A stretch of DNA of 64,000 nucleotides from Siccirubricoccus phaeus (GCF_008360935.1 NZ_SRXO01000001.1:124001-188000), one strand, 5' to 3'; shown: positions 40,090 to 49,318, counted from the stretch's first letter. Made by a program: numbers and translations. Notes: generated from the letters alone by a model not told the origin.

Positions 40090-41685
40090 CTATCCCATGC
40101 TGATCGGCGTCAGGTCCTGGATCCAATTCTGCGCCTGCACGAAGCCCTTCACCTTGGGCGACATGGCGCGCGGGTTCAGGTCGTGCACCACGAACAGCCA
40201 GGTCGCATCCTCGACCATCTTCGCATGCAGCTCGGCGATCAGCGCCGTCTGCTTCTCCGCGTCGAACTCCGCCCGGATCGCGGCGCAGAGCCGGTCGAAT
40301 TCCGGCAGCTTCACATTGCACCAATTATTCCCCCGCGGCGCGATGCGGTCGCTCGCCAGCGTGCTGGTGAAGCCGAAATCCGGATCCACCCAGGACCAGG
40401 AATTGTTCAGCCCGCTGATTCCCGCCTGCTCCGGCGATTGCGCGCCCTGGGCGCGCCGCTGCGTCATGGTGGACCAGTCGATCACCTCGAAGCTGACCTC
40501 GACGTTCACCGCCCGCAGCATCTCCTGCATCGCCTCGTTCATGAGCTGCGGCTGCATCTGGCCGGAGCCGCTGGCGCTGATCGTCACCCGCAGCCTCAGC
40601 GGGTTGCGCGGCCCGTAGCCGGCCTCCGCCAGCAGCTTCTTCGCCTCCTCCGGATCGTAGCGGATGCGCCAGCTCGGGGTCCCGAACCAGGGATGCCCCG
40701 GCGGCACATTGCCCACCGCCGGCGCGCCGAAGCCCTGCAGCAGCCCCGCGATCCCCTCCCGGTCGATCGCCAGGTTCAGCGCCCGCCGCACCCTGAGATC
40801 GGTGGTCGGCGCCCCATCCACGCGGGAGAGGAACCAGGGCCAGATATGCTGGTAGGCATTGGTGACGATCTGCATCCCCGCCGCCTTCAGCCGCGCCGTC
40901 GCATCCGGCGGCGGCGCCTCGATGAAGTCGCACTGGCCGGAGAGCAGCGCCGCCGTCCGCGTATTCGCATCCGGGATCGGCAGCAACACCAGCCTGTCCG
41001 TCTTCGGCACCCGCGCCGGGTTCCAGTATTCCGTGTTCTTCACCAGCTCCAGCCGCTGCCGTGGCACCAGCCGGTCGAATTTCCACGGCCCGATGCCGGC
41101 CGGGTTGCGCAGATAGGCGTCCCAGCTCCGCCCCAGCTTCTCCCACTGGCCGGGGGAGGACATCATGATCCGCCCGAAATACCATGGCACCATCGCATCC
41201 GGCGCCTTGGTGACGATGCGGACGGCATGCGCCTCCGCCTTCTCCACCCGGTCGATCAGATTCATCCGCCCGTAGGTCTGGGCATTCTGTCGTGCGTCGT
41301 ATTGCGGCGCCTGCGGGTCCATCAGCTTCCGCATGTTCCAGACGACGGCATCCGCGTCGAAGGGGCTGCCATCGTGGAAGCGCACCCCCTCCCGCAGCCG
41401 GAAGGTCCAGATGCGGCGGTCGCCCGGATCGGCCTCCCACCCCGTGGCGAGGCCGGGGATCAGCGTGCTCGGCTTGTCCCGCTGCGTCAGGTCCCAGCCG
41501 ACCAGGCTGTCGTAGAGCGTCACGCCGACGAAGCGCCACCCCTCGCCGCCCTGGTCCGGCTGGCCGCCGAGATAGGGAATGTCGGAGAGCGTCATCGCGA
41601 CGCGCAGCACCGTCTCGCCCTGGGCCTGGGCCGGGACGGCCGCAGCGGCGGCCAGCGCGCCGAGCGCACGACGGGTGAGACTCAC
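40090..41685 (-). CDS. Peptide/nickel-type ABC transporter substrate-binding protein (SBP_bac_5)
   Basis: A 531-residue periplasmic receptor. Signal peptide residues 1-22 (AQAQ cleavage). Family blocks: LIPGLATGWEADPGDRRIWTFRLREGVRFHDG, YLRNPAGIGPWKF, and LRVRRALNLAIDREGI. No cognate permease or ATPase genes are adjacent, so it is an orphan receptor in the window. It overlaps the small AtzG-like gene by 4 bp and follows an amidase, suggesting an amide or peptide-like ligand. Confidence 0.9.
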   Translation of the reverse strand: MSLTRRALGALAAAAAVPAQAQGETVLRVAMTLSDIPYLGGQPDQGGEGWRFVGVTLYDSLVGWDLTQRDKPSTLIPGLATGWEADPGDRRIWTFRLREGVRFHDGSPFDADAVVWNMRKLMDPQAPQYDARQNAQTYGRMNLIDRVEKAEAHAVRIVTKAPDAMVPWYFGRIMMSSPGQWEKLGRSWDAYLRNPAGIGPWKFDRLVPRQRLELVKNTEYWNPARVPKTDRLVLLPIPDANTRTAALLSGQCDFIEAPPPDATARLKAAGMQIVTNAYQHIWPWFLSRVDGAPTTDLRVRRALNLAIDREGIAGLLQGFGAPAVGNVPPGHPWFGTPSWRIRYDPEEAKKLLAEAGYGPRNPLRLRVTISASGSGQMQPQLMNEAMQEMLRAVNVEVSFEVIDWSTMTQRRAQGAQSPEQAGISGLNNSWSWVDPDFGFTSTLASDRIAPRGNNWCNVKLPEFDRLCAAIRAEFDAEKQTALIAELHAKMVEDATWLFVVHDLNPRAMSPKVKGFVQAQNWIQDLTPISMG

Positions 41686-41870
41686 CGCGCCGGCACCGCA
41701 AACGCTGCCGCGGGCTCAAGCCCCGCGGGCAAATCCCTGGGCTGGCGAGCCAGGCTGCCACGCATCGGGCCGGAGGCCGCCACCAGACGCGCCACCAGCG
41801 CCGGGTCCGGCATCTCGATGCCGGCGCGCAGGAGATGGCCGATCGCTTCGGCCTCGGTCATCGTGTCCAT
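41682..41870 (-). CDS. Small AtzG-like / GatC-like amidase partner (62 residues)
   Basis: A 62-residue protein starting MDTMTEAEAIGHLL behind a strong GAGGAGG site. Pattern: an N-terminal helix, PDPALVARLVAASGPMR, and the terminal LEPAAAFAVPA. The EPAxxF ending resembles the small AtzG/DUF4089 and GatC subunits that bind amidase-signature enzymes. It sits directly after an amidase and before a receptor, which supports that role. Assignment is by pattern only. Confidence 0.6.
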   Translation of the reverse strand: MDTMTEAEAIGHLLRAGIEMPDPALVARLVAASGPMRGSLARQPRDLPAGLEPAAAFAVPAR

Positions 41871-41880
41871 GTCCCACCTC

Positions 41881-41953
41881 CTCGCATTGAGGAGGGCTCT
41901 GCCCTCCTCGAACTCCTCCCGCCAAAGGCCGAAGGGCCTTTGGAAACCATGAG
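41881..41953. repeat. Family I half element between amidase and its small partner
   Basis: GAGGAGGGC/GCCCTCCTC hairpin, then CCAAAGGCCGAAGGGCCTTTGG-type hairpin and AAACCATGAGT. Only one of the two inverted halves is present. Confidence 0.8.
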
Positions 41954-41961
41954 TCCGCCGC

Positions 41962-43374
41962 TCAGGCGCAGGGCAGCTTCCGCCAGAAGCCCGTCGCTTC
42001 CTCGAAGGCATGGGCGACGCGCAGCAGCGTCGCTTCCTCCAGATGCCGCGAGACCAATTGCAGCGAGAGCGGCAGGCCGGCGCTGTCGAAGCCGGCACAG
42101 ATGCTGGACGCCGGATGGCCGGAGACATTCAGCACGCAGGTCGCGCTGGCCATCATGAACTCGCGGAAGCGGGCCTCGCCCTCCGCCCAGCGCGGCACCC
42201 GCGTCATCACGCAGGGCATCAGCACGGCATCGCAGGGACGCACGACCGCATCCATCGCTTCGGCCATCTGCCGGCGCCAGCGCTGCGCCGTGACGTACTC
42301 CGCGCCCGTCACCGCCATGGCGCCGAGGAACTTGCCCTGCAGCGCGCTGCCCATCAGCGCGAAGCGCTCCCGCACATCCGGCCCGTGGATGGACAGCGCC
42401 TCGGCCGAGGAGATCGGCCGCATGCAATCCCGCCACTCCTGCACGGCCCAGGGGACATCCACCTCCACCAGCCGGGCGCCGAGGTCGCGCAGCACCATCA
42501 CCGCATTCTCGAAGGCGCCCACTACCTCCGGATCGGCGGCGTAGTCTCGCTCATGGAAGCGGCGCAGCACGCCGATGGTCAGGCCCACCACGCCGTCCTC
42601 GATCCTGGCGGCGAAATCCGGCACCGGCGCATCCAGGCTCGTCGGGTCCAGCGGATCGCGCCCCGCCAGCACATTCATCGCCAGCGCCGCGTCCTTCGCC
42701 CGCCGCGTCAGCGGCCCGGCCACGTCCAGCGTATAGGCGTTGGGCAGGATGCCGGCCCGCGAGAGCCTTCCATAGGTCGGCTTCAGCCCATGCAGCCCAT
42801 GCACCGCCGCCGGCACCCGCACCGAGCCGCCAGTGTCCGAGCCCAGCCCCAGCGCGCAGAACCCCGCCGCCACCGCCACCCCCGTGCCGTTGGAGGAGCC
42901 CGCCGTGTAGTAGTCCGGGTTCCAGGCATTGCGCGGCGGCGGCACCGGCAAATCCTCCTGTAACTCGCCCATGCCGGTGCCGTATTCCCAGGTATTGTGC
43001 TTGCCGATGAGGATGCCGCCCGCCGCCTGCAGCCGCGCATGCAGGGTCGCATCCGTCGCCGGCACATGCGCCCACCGCGCGCGGGAGGCGGCGGTGGTCC
43101 GGATCCCCGCGGTCGCGTAATTATCCTTCAGCCCATAGGGGATGCCGTGCAGCGGGCTGCGCGGCCCCCCCGCCATGATCGCCGCCTCGGCCGCCCGGGC
43201 CGCCACCAGCGCCGGCTCTTCCAGCACCGTGATATGGGCGTGCAGCGCCCCGTCCCGCGCCGCGATGCGGGCCAGCACGGCCCGCACCAGCTCCACCGGC
43301 GAGAGGGCGCGCCGGGCGATCAGCGCGCTCGCCTCGGCCAGGCTCAGCGCGGCGGGGTCGGTGGCCCGGGTCAT
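41962..43374 (-). CDS. Amidase-signature hydrolase (AtzE-like candidate)
   Basis: A 470-residue Ser-cisSer-Lys amidase: K83 (IPYGLKDNYA), AGSSNGTG at 158-165 and nucleophile S184 in GSDTGGSVRVPA. ATG at 43374 fits the family length; upstream open sequence is discarded. With a downstream small GatC/AtzG-like protein it could be an AtzE-type biuret-like amidohydrolase, or any member of a broad family; substrate unknown. Head of an operon amidase, small partner, receptor. Confidence 0.88.
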   Translation of the reverse strand: MTRATDPAALSLAEASALIARRALSPVELVRAVLARIAARDGALHAHITVLEEPALVAARAAEAAIMAGGPRSPLHGIPYGLKDNYATAGIRTTAASRARWAHVPATDATLHARLQAAGGILIGKHNTWEYGTGMGELQEDLPVPPPRNAWNPDYYTAGSSNGTGVAVAAGFCALGLGSDTGGSVRVPAAVHGLHGLKPTYGRLSRAGILPNAYTLDVAGPLTRRAKDAALAMNVLAGRDPLDPTSLDAPVPDFAARIEDGVVGLTIGVLRRFHERDYAADPEVVGAFENAVMVLRDLGARLVEVDVPWAVQEWRDCMRPISSAEALSIHGPDVRERFALMGSALQGKFLGAMAVTGAEYVTAQRWRRQMAEAMDAVVRPCDAVLMPCVMTRVPRWAEGEARFREFMMASATCVLNVSGHPASSICAGFDSAGLPLSLQLVSRHLEEATLLRVAHAFEEATGFWRKLPCA

Positions 43375-43579
43375 GGGCAGGGCCCGGGGCGGCGGGGAAG
43401 GGCGGTCGCGGAATCGGGCATGGGCACGGCGTCCAGGAAGGGCCGGCCATGTGCTTCGCGTTGCTCCCGCCGGGATGATCGGCTGGGGCGGGCCGAGGGG
43501 CAAGGGGGACGGGGGCTGCCGCTTGCCGCCGCGCCTTCCAGGGTGCAGAGAACCTCGATCCGCCAGCCGAGGGAGCGCC

Positions 43580-45097
43580 ATGACCGCCAGCCGCACCGTG
43601 CTCAGCCTGATCGCCGCCGGCGAGCCCTCCCGCCCCGCCATCCGGGCCCCCGAGCGCCCCGCCTTGACCTATGCGGGCCTGCTGGGCCTCGCCGAGCGGA
43701 CCATGGCGGCGCTGAACGGCATCGGCATCGGCCGCGGCGACCGGGTGGCGATCGTCCTGCCCAACGGGCCGGAGATGGCGGCGAGCTTCCTCGCCATCGC
43801 CTGCGCCGCCACCACCGCGCCGCTGAACCCCGCCTACAAGGATGAGGAGTTCGAATTCTACCTGACCGACCTCAAGGCCAGGGCGCTGGTGGTGCTGCAG
43901 GGGGCGGAGACCCCCGCCCGCGCCGTCGCCGCCCGCCTGGGCGTGCCGGTGCTGGAACTGATCCCGGGCGAGGCGGCCGGGGATTTCACCCTTTCCGGCG
44001 GCACGCCCGGCGCGGCGGCGCGGCCCGGGCCGGCGGAGGCCGAGGACGTTGCCCTGGTGCTGCACACCTCTGGCACCACGGCGCGGCCGAAGATCGTGCC
44101 GCTGACCCATACCAACGTCACCGCCTCGGCCGGCAACATCGCGCGCACCCTGCGGCTGACTGCCGAGGATGCCTGCCTCAACGTCATGCCGCTCTTCCAC
44201 ATCCATGGGCTGATCGCGGCGACCCTGGCCTCGCTGGCCGGCGGCGGCGCCGTCATCTGCACCCCGGGCTTCAACGCGCTGCGCTTCTTCGCCCTGCTCG
44301 ATGCCGAGCGGCCGAGCTGGTACACCGCCGTGCCCACCATGCACCAGGCGATCCTGCAGCGCGCCGAGCGCAACAAGGAGATCATCGCCCGCGCCCCGCT
44401 GCGCTTCATCCGCAGCTCCTCGGCCTCCCTGCCGGCCCAGGCGATGAAGGACCTGGCCGCCGCCTTCTCCGCCCCGGTCATCGAGAGCTACGGCATGACC
44501 GAGGCCAGCCACCAGATGTGCAGCAACCCGCTGCCCCCCGGCGCGCAGAAGCCCGGCATCGTCGGCCTGCCGGCCGGGCCGGAGGTCGCCATCATGGATG
44601 ATGACGGCAACCTCCTGCCCCAGGGCGCGATCGGCGAAGTGGTGATCCGCGGCCCCAACGTCACCAAGGGCTACGAAGCCAATCCGGAGGCCAATGCCAA
44701 GGCCTTCACCAAGGGCTGGTTCCGCACCGGCGACCAGGGGATGTTCGACAGGGACGGCTATCTGCTGCTGACCGGCCGCCTGAAGGAACTCATCAAGCGC
44801 GGCGGCGAGCAGGTCTCCCCGCTGGAGGTCGATGGCGTCCTCTCCGAGCATCCTGCCGTTGCCCAGGCCCTGACCTTCTCCATCCCGCATCCGATGCTGG
44901 GCGAGGAGGTGGGCTGCGCCGTGGTGCTGCGCGAGGGCATGGAATGCTCCGAGCGCGAGCTGCGCGACCACGCGGCGAAGCACCTGGCCGACTTCAAGGT
45001 GCCGCGGAAGGTGGTGTTCCTGCCGGAGATCCCGAAGGGCGCCACCGGCAAGCTGATGCGCATCGGCCTTGCCGAGAAGCTCGGCATCACGGCGTAA
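43580..45097 (+). CDS. Acyl-CoA synthetase of the AAE3/Pcs60 (oxalyl-CoA synthetase) type
   Basis: A 505-residue ANL ligase. P-loop HTSGTTARPKIVPLTH, the group-specific block CLNVMPLFHIHGLIAATLAS, PGFNALRFFALLDAERPSWY, RFIRSSSASLP, ESYGMTEASHQM and the C-terminal catalytic KGATGKLMR. These blocks match plant AAE3 and yeast Pcs60, oxalate-CoA ligases, but other short-chain acids are possible. No oxalyl-CoA decarboxylase or formyl-CoA transferase is nearby. GGGAG precedes ATG 43580. Divergent from the amidase operon. Confidence 0.88.
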   Translation: MTASRTVLSLIAAGEPSRPAIRAPERPALTYAGLLGLAERTMAALNGIGIGRGDRVAIVLPNGPEMAASFLAIACAATTAPLNPAYKDEEFEFYLTDLKARALVVLQGAETPARAVAARLGVPVLELIPGEAAGDFTLSGGTPGAAARPGPAEAEDVALVLHTSGTTARPKIVPLTHTNVTASAGNIARTLRLTAEDACLNVMPLFHIHGLIAATLASLAGGGAVICTPGFNALRFFALLDAERPSWYTAVPTMHQAILQRAERNKEIIARAPLRFIRSSSASLPAQAMKDLAAAFSAPVIESYGMTEASHQMCSNPLPPGAQKPGIVGLPAGPEVAIMDDDGNLLPQGAIGEVVIRGPNVTKGYEANPEANAKAFTKGWFRTGDQGMFDRDGYLLLTGRLKELIKRGGEQVSPLEVDGVLSEHPAVAQALTFSIPHPMLGEEVGCAVVLREGMECSERELRDHAAKHLADFKVPRKVVFLPEIPKGATGKLMRIGLAEKLGITA

Positions 45098-45236
45098 CTC
45101 CCTCCCCCGCGGCGCGGGGGAGGGTTGGGGTGGGGGTACCCCCGCCAGCACATGATCGTCCCGCCGGGGCGGCGCCAGGGAGCAGGGGGCGCGCAGCCAC
45201 CCCCACCCCGGCCCTCCCCCGTAAAGCGGGGGAGGG
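45098..45236. repeat. Dispersed repeat, family IV
   Basis: CCCTCCCCCGCGGCGCGGGG at the left and CCCTCCCCCGTAAAGCGGGG at the right with GGTTGGGGTGGGGGT and ACCCCCACCCCGGCC inverted between them. Fills the gap between the ligase and the PanE-like gene. Confidence 0.85.
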
Positions 45237-45245
45237 GTGAGATCC

Positions 45246-46223
45246 ATGAAGCTCTGTATCTTCGGCGCCGGCGCGATCGGCGGCCTCATGGCGGCGAAGC
45301 TGGTCCAGAAGGGCGAGGTGGACGTCACCGTCATCGCCCGCGGCCCGCATCTCAAGGCGATGCAGGAGAAGGGCCTCGTGCTCCGCTCCGAGGGGCAGGA
45401 GACCGTCACCCGCCCCCGTTGCGTCGCCAGCGCCGCCGAGGCCGGGGTGCAGGACTACGTCCTCATCACCCTCAAGGCCCCCGCCCTGCCGGGCGCGGCG
45501 CAGCAGATGCAGCCGCTGATCGGCCCCGGCACCACCATCGTCGCCGCGGTGAACGGCATCCCCTGGTGGTACTTCCACAAGCTCGCCGGCCCGCATGAGG
45601 GCCGTCGCGTCGAGAGCGTCGATCCGGGCGGCGCCGTCTCCGCCCTGCTGCCACCCGAAAAAGTTCTCGGCTGCATCATCTACCCCGCCGCCGAGGTGCC
45701 GGAGCCTGGTGTCATCGAGCACACCTATGGCGACCGCTTCAGCCTGGGCGAGCCGGATGGCAGCCGCTCCGAGCGCGCCGAGGCGCTGTCCAAGGCGCTG
45801 GTCGCCGCCGGCTTCAAGGCGCCCGTCCGGCCGCGGATCCGCGACGAGCTCTGGGTGAAGCTCTGGGGTAACATGGCCTTCAACCCGCTCTCGGCGCTGA
45901 CCACCGCGACGCTCGACGTCATCACCGGGGAGCCGGAGCTGCGCGCCGTCTGCCGCGCCATGATGCTGGAGGGCCAGGCGGTGGCGGAGAAGCTCGGCAT
46001 CCGCTTCGCCATCGATGTCGACAAGCGCATCGCCGGCGGCGCCGAGGTCGGCGCGCACAAGACCTCCATGCTGCAGGATCTGGAGCGCGGCCGGCCGATG
46101 GAGATCGACGCCCTGCTCGGCAGCGTGGTGGAGCTGGCGGAGCTGGTGGAGGTGCCGGCCCCCACCTGCCGCACCGTCCTGGCCCTGCTGCGCGCGCGGG
46201 GGCGGCTGGCGGGGTGCTACTGA
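45246..46223 (+). CDS. 2-dehydropantoate 2-reductase family protein
   Basis: A 325-residue NADP-dependent ketopantoate-reductase-fold enzyme. N-terminal Rossmann motif CIFGAGAIGGLMAAKL, NGIPWW, and the C-terminal helical domain with KLWGNMAFNPLSALT and HKTSMLQDLERGRPMEIDAL. Canonical PanE makes pantoate for CoA, but the family has many paralogues acting on other 2-oxoacids and no pantothenate genes are near. ATG at 45246 preferred to GTG 45237. It overlaps the next gene by 10 bp. Confidence 0.9.
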   Translation: MKLCIFGAGAIGGLMAAKLVQKGEVDVTVIARGPHLKAMQEKGLVLRSEGQETVTRPRCVASAAEAGVQDYVLITLKAPALPGAAQQMQPLIGPGTTIVAAVNGIPWWYFHKLAGPHEGRRVESVDPGGAVSALLPPEKVLGCIIYPAAEVPEPGVIEHTYGDRFSLGEPDGSRSERAEALSKALVAAGFKAPVRPRIRDELWVKLWGNMAFNPLSALTTATLDVITGEPELRAVCRAMMLEGQAVAEKLGIRFAIDVDKRIAGGAEVGAHKTSMLQDLERGRPMEIDALLGSVVELAELVEVPAPTCRTVLALLRARGRLAGCY

Positions 46224-46714
46224 CGCGCCGGCTCCTCGCCCGATGGCTGGCCCCTTGGGCAGCGCTGCTGCCCCTGGCCGCCTGCGACGAGGGCTGGCAG
46301 GCGGAGCCCCCGGTGCGCCTGCCCCCCGGCCTGCCGCCCGGCGCCACCGAGCCGCGGCGCTGGGCGCTGGAGGAGGTCGCCGCCCGCCTGCTGGACCGCC
46401 CCGCCGCGCTGCGCCAGGCGCCAGAGGAGCTGCCCCGGGTCGCGGCGCTGGTGGAATACCTCGCCACCGCCTTCCAGGACGGCTTCCTGCCGGAGGGTCG
46501 TCACCTGACGCGGCTGCTGCGCGAGGGCCGCACGGCCATGCGCCTCTGCCTCGGCATCGCCGCCGATGCGCCGCCCCAGGCGACGGCGGATGCGCTCTTC
46601 GCCGGGGCCCGGCCAGTGGCCGGCGTCGATCCCGAGGATGCGCGACTCGCGCCGCTACGGCGGGCGCTGCGGGCGACGCGGGAGGCGCTGGCGGCGCAGC
46701 TTCAGCCGCGGTGA
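46214..46714 (+). CDS. Predicted lipoprotein, tandem family member 1
   Basis: A 166-residue protein with a lipoprotein signal (LLPLAAC, Cys near residue 24). The helical mature part includes ELPRVAALVEYLATAF and APPQATADALFAGARPV, the latter resembling PPQRVIDSLYAAARAL in the next gene. GTG start 46214 within the 3' end of the PanE-like gene. No known family; probably an exported helical protein of an Acetobacteraceae-specific group. Confidence 0.7.
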   Translation: MLLTRRLLARWLAPWAALLPLAACDEGWQAEPPVRLPPGLPPGATEPRRWALEEVAARLLDRPAALRQAPEELPRVAALVEYLATAFQDGFLPEGRHLTRLLREGRTAMRLCLGIAADAPPQATADALFAGARPVAGVDPEDARLAPLRRALRATREALAAQLQPR

Positions 46715-46931
46715 CCGGGCCTTGCCCGCCTCGCGCCCGACCGGCCCCGAAGGTCCCTGGAACCACGGGGCGCAGCATCGCCTTTCGGCCTCCGGCGGAA
46801 AGCCTCTCGCGGCATCACCAGCCAAGGTTACGTAACTCCGCATGACTCAGCGCTCATCCGCCAGGCAATTGCCGAAGCGTGATGCCGAGGTCATGCTGAC
46901 CTCGACACGCCGCCTCGTCCGGGAGCCAATC

Positions 46932-47501
46932 ATGCCTCGTGCCCTGCTGCCCCTCGCCGCCCTGCTCGCGCTCGGCGCCTGTGGTGCGCTGCCGCCCTCG
47001 CCGCCCTCGGCCCAGCTCCCCCATGACGCCACCGTCGGCGCCGGCGACCCGGTCCGCGCCGCCGCCGCCAACGCCTCCTACGCCTTCACCCATCAGGGGG
47101 AGCTGGCCGGCCAGCCGGCCAATGCGGCCCGGGCCCTGGCGCAGATGGAATTCCTCGCCGCCGACCTGCCCACCAACCCCCGCTTCACCGCCCTGCCGCC
47201 GGAGCTGCCGGCCCAGCTCGCCGGGGCGCGGGAGGAATGGCGTCAGGCCCTCAGCGTGCCGCGCGGCCTGCCGCCCCAGCGGGTGATCGATTCGCTCTAC
47301 GCCGCGGCGCGCGCCCTGAATGCCGGCCAGACCGCCGCCGCCGCCGCTTCCCTGCCGCCGGACGTCTTCCCCCAGGGCGGGCAGGCGGCGCTGACCCGCC
47401 TCGCCGCCCTGCCGCCCCTGCCGCGGACGAGCCTCGCCGCCAACGGCACCGCCACCGTGCTGCAGCGCAGCCTGGATGGCGACCGCCGCGGCCGCTTCTG
47501 A
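46932..47501 (+). CDS. Predicted lipoprotein, tandem family member 2
   Basis: A 189-residue protein with signal MPRALLPLAALLALGAC (Cys at residue 17). The mature region AGQPANAARALAQMEFLAADLPTNPRFTALPPEL is nearly the same as the corresponding part of the next gene. Ends TGATG-overlapping the third gene. ATG at 46932 chosen because it gives a clean lipobox; the open frame starts earlier. Function unknown. Confidence 0.8.
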   Translation: MPRALLPLAALLALGACGALPPSPPSAQLPHDATVGAGDPVRAAAANASYAFTHQGELAGQPANAARALAQMEFLAADLPTNPRFTALPPELPAQLAGAREEWRQALSVPRGLPPQRVIDSLYAAARALNAGQTAAAAASLPPDVFPQGGQAALTRLAALPPLPRTSLAANGTATVLQRSLDGDRRGRF

Positions 47502-48151
47502 TGCGCCCGCCGGTGCCGCGCCGCGCGCTGCCGCTTGCCGCGCTGCTGCTCGGCCTCGGCGCCTGCGCGGAGATGCGCCGGCCCGCCACCCTGCCGCCCG
47601 CCGCGCCGCTCGGCACGGTGACGGTCGACCCGGTGCGGGTGGCGGTCGCCAATGCCGCCCGGGCCTTTGCCGACCGCGGCAGCGCGCTGGCCGGCCAGCC
47701 CGCCGCCGCGGCGGAGGCCCTGGCGCAGCTTGAATTCCTCACCGCCGAGCTCAGCCGCAACCCCCGCTATGCCAGCCTGCCGGAGGAGCTGCGGCGGGAG
47801 CTGGGCTTTGCCCGGGTGGAGACGCGCGACGCCGCCGGCATCGCCGAGGGTGCGACGGAGGCGGCGGTGACGCCCGCCTTGCTGGATGCCGCCCGGGCGC
47901 TGCGGGCCGGCGACCGGGCCCGTGCCGCCGCCGCCATGCCGGCGCCGCTCTTCCGCCCCGGCGGGGCGCGCTCCGTCGCCCGGCTGGCGGAGCTGGGGCC
48001 GTTGCCGCAGACCAATTTGGCGACCGGCCTGCTGGCGCAGGAGATGGCGCAGCGCGATGCCGCCGGCGCCTGGCTGCCCGCCGCGGCGACGGAGGCGCCC
48101 CTGGGCGGCGTCACCTTCGGCCAGGGCGGCGGCATCACGGCGGGCTATTGA
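47501..48151 (+). CDS. Predicted lipoprotein, tandem family member 3
   Basis: A 216-residue paralogue: signal ALPLAALLLGLGAC, then DPVRVAVANAARAF, AGQPAAAAEALAQLEFL, NPRYASLPEELRREL and RLAELGPLPQTNLATGLL. It aligns with member 2 throughout and adds a Gly-rich C-terminus. Clearly a local gene duplication, in one transcription unit with members 1 and 2. Function unknown; likely periplasmic, membrane-anchored. Confidence 0.82.
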   Translation: MRPPVPRRALPLAALLLGLGACAEMRRPATLPPAAPLGTVTVDPVRVAVANAARAFADRGSALAGQPAAAAEALAQLEFLTAELSRNPRYASLPEELRRELGFARVETRDAAGIAEGATEAAVTPALLDAARALRAGDRARAAAAMPAPLFRPGGARSVARLAELGPLPQTNLATGLLAQEMAQRDAAGAWLPAAATEAPLGGVTFGQGGGITAGY

Positions 48152-48154
48152 ACT

Positions 48155-48262
48155 CCCCCACGAAGCCGCTGCGCGGCTCCGCGGGGGCCTCGGATTCGCC
48201 GGCTTCCCGCGGCCTCGCACAGCCTGCCGCGGCGAAGCCACGGCAGGGCACCGGGCGGCGCT
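48155..48262. repeat. Dispersed repeat, family III
   Basis: Directly follows the stop of the third lipoprotein: CACGAAGCCGCTGCGCGGCT hairpin, GCACAGCCTGCCGCGGCGAA, then GGCAGGGCACCGGGCGGCGC. Same layout as 15330-15436. Confidence 0.8.
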
Positions 48263-48334
48263 GGTCCGGCAGCGGGCCGGCGCGGTGGGATGCTTCGGCG
48301 CCCCCGGCCGGGGGCGCACCCCGCGCCGCCTGTC

Positions 48335-49318
48335 TCAATCGAGGCGGATATTGTTCTCCTCGATCACCTTGCGGAATTCCTCGCGATGGCTCGCCATGAA
48401 GGCGGCGAAGTCGGCGGCGCCTTTCGGCAGGGGCTGCATGCCGATGCCGGCCAGGCCGCGCTGCGCCTCGGGTGTCCCCAGGGCCTTCGCGGAGTCCGCT
48501 GCCAGCTTCTCGACCACCGGGGCCGGCGTGCCGGCCGGCACCATATAGCCGCCGAAGGCGCCGACATCGTAGCCCGCCATGCCGGGCAGCCGGGCCAGCG
48601 GCACCAGCTCCGGCGCCAACTCCGTGCCGCCTTCCAGCGTCACCCCCAGCGCCCGCACGCTGCCCTGGCGGAACAGCGGCCCGGTCGCCGCCAGGGTGTC
48701 GATGGCGAAATCCACCTGCCCGGCCATCACCGCCGTCAGCGCCGGGCCGCTGCCCTGGAAGGGCACATGCACCGTGTCCAGCTTCGCGCGGCTGAGGAAC
48801 ATGAGGGTGATGAGATGCGCCGCCGCCCCGGTGCCGGAGGTGGCATAGGTGTACTTGCCCGGCTCCGCCCGCACCTTGGCGAGGAACTCCTCCGCGCTCT
48901 GCGCCGGGAAGGAGTTGCCCACCACCAGCACATAGGGGGAGATGCCGATCATCGCGACCGGGATGAAGTCCTTCTGCGGGTCGTAGGGCGTGCGCTGCAC
49001 CAGCGGCGCGGTGGTGATGGGCCCGGTCGAGGCGGCCAGCACCGTGTAGCCGTCGGCCGGCGCCTTGGCGACGAAATCCGTGCCGATCATCCCGCCCGCC
49101 CCGGCCCGGTTCTCCGGCACCATGGGCTGGCCCCAAAGCTCGCTGACCTTCTGCGCGACGACGCGGGCCATGAGGTCCGTCGCCTGGCCCGGCGGCCAGG
49201 GAATCACCAGCCGCACCGGCCGGTTGGGATAGGCCGGCTGCGCGCGGCCTGAGGACGGGGTGAGGGCAGGGGCGGCGAGCATCGCCGCCGCGGACAACAG
49301 CAGGGGCCTGCGGCGCAT
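48335..49318 (-). CDS. Tripartite tricarboxylate transporter receptor (Bug/TctC family), copy 1
   Basis: A 327-residue periplasmic receptor with signal peptide (MRRRPLLLSAAAMLAAPAL, ending GRAQ). The mature start YPNRPVRLVIPWPPGQATDLMARVVAQKVSELWGQP is diagnostic, followed by GAGGMIGTDFVAKAPADGYT. Bug receptors bind small carboxylates or amides and are often orphan, as here. A second, diverged Bug gene is upstream on the same strand. Confidence 0.92.
   Translation of the reverse strand: MRRRPLLLSAAAMLAAPALTPSSGRAQPAYPNRPVRLVIPWPPGQATDLMARVVAQKVSELWGQPMVPENRAGAGGMIGTDFVAKAPADGYTVLAASTGPITTAPLVQRTPYDPQKDFIPVAMIGISPYVLVVGNSFPAQSAEEFLAKVRAEPGKYTYATSGTGAAAHLITLMFLSRAKLDTVHVPFQGSGPALTAVMAGQVDFAIDTLAATGPLFRQGSVRALGVTLEGGTELAPELVPLARLPGMAGYDVGAFGGYMVPAGTPAPVVEKLAADSAKALGTPEAQRGLAGIGMQPLPKGAADFAAFMASHREEFRKVIEENNIRLD

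Noticed and set aside
43580-45097. Claiming a complete oxalate degradation pathway
   Set aside because: Only the AAE3/Pcs60-like ligase is present; no oxalyl-CoA decarboxylase or formyl-CoA transferase is found in the window.
45246-46223. Naming the gene panE
   Set aside because: Fold is right, but the family contains many non-pantothenate reductases and there is no panB/panC nearby.
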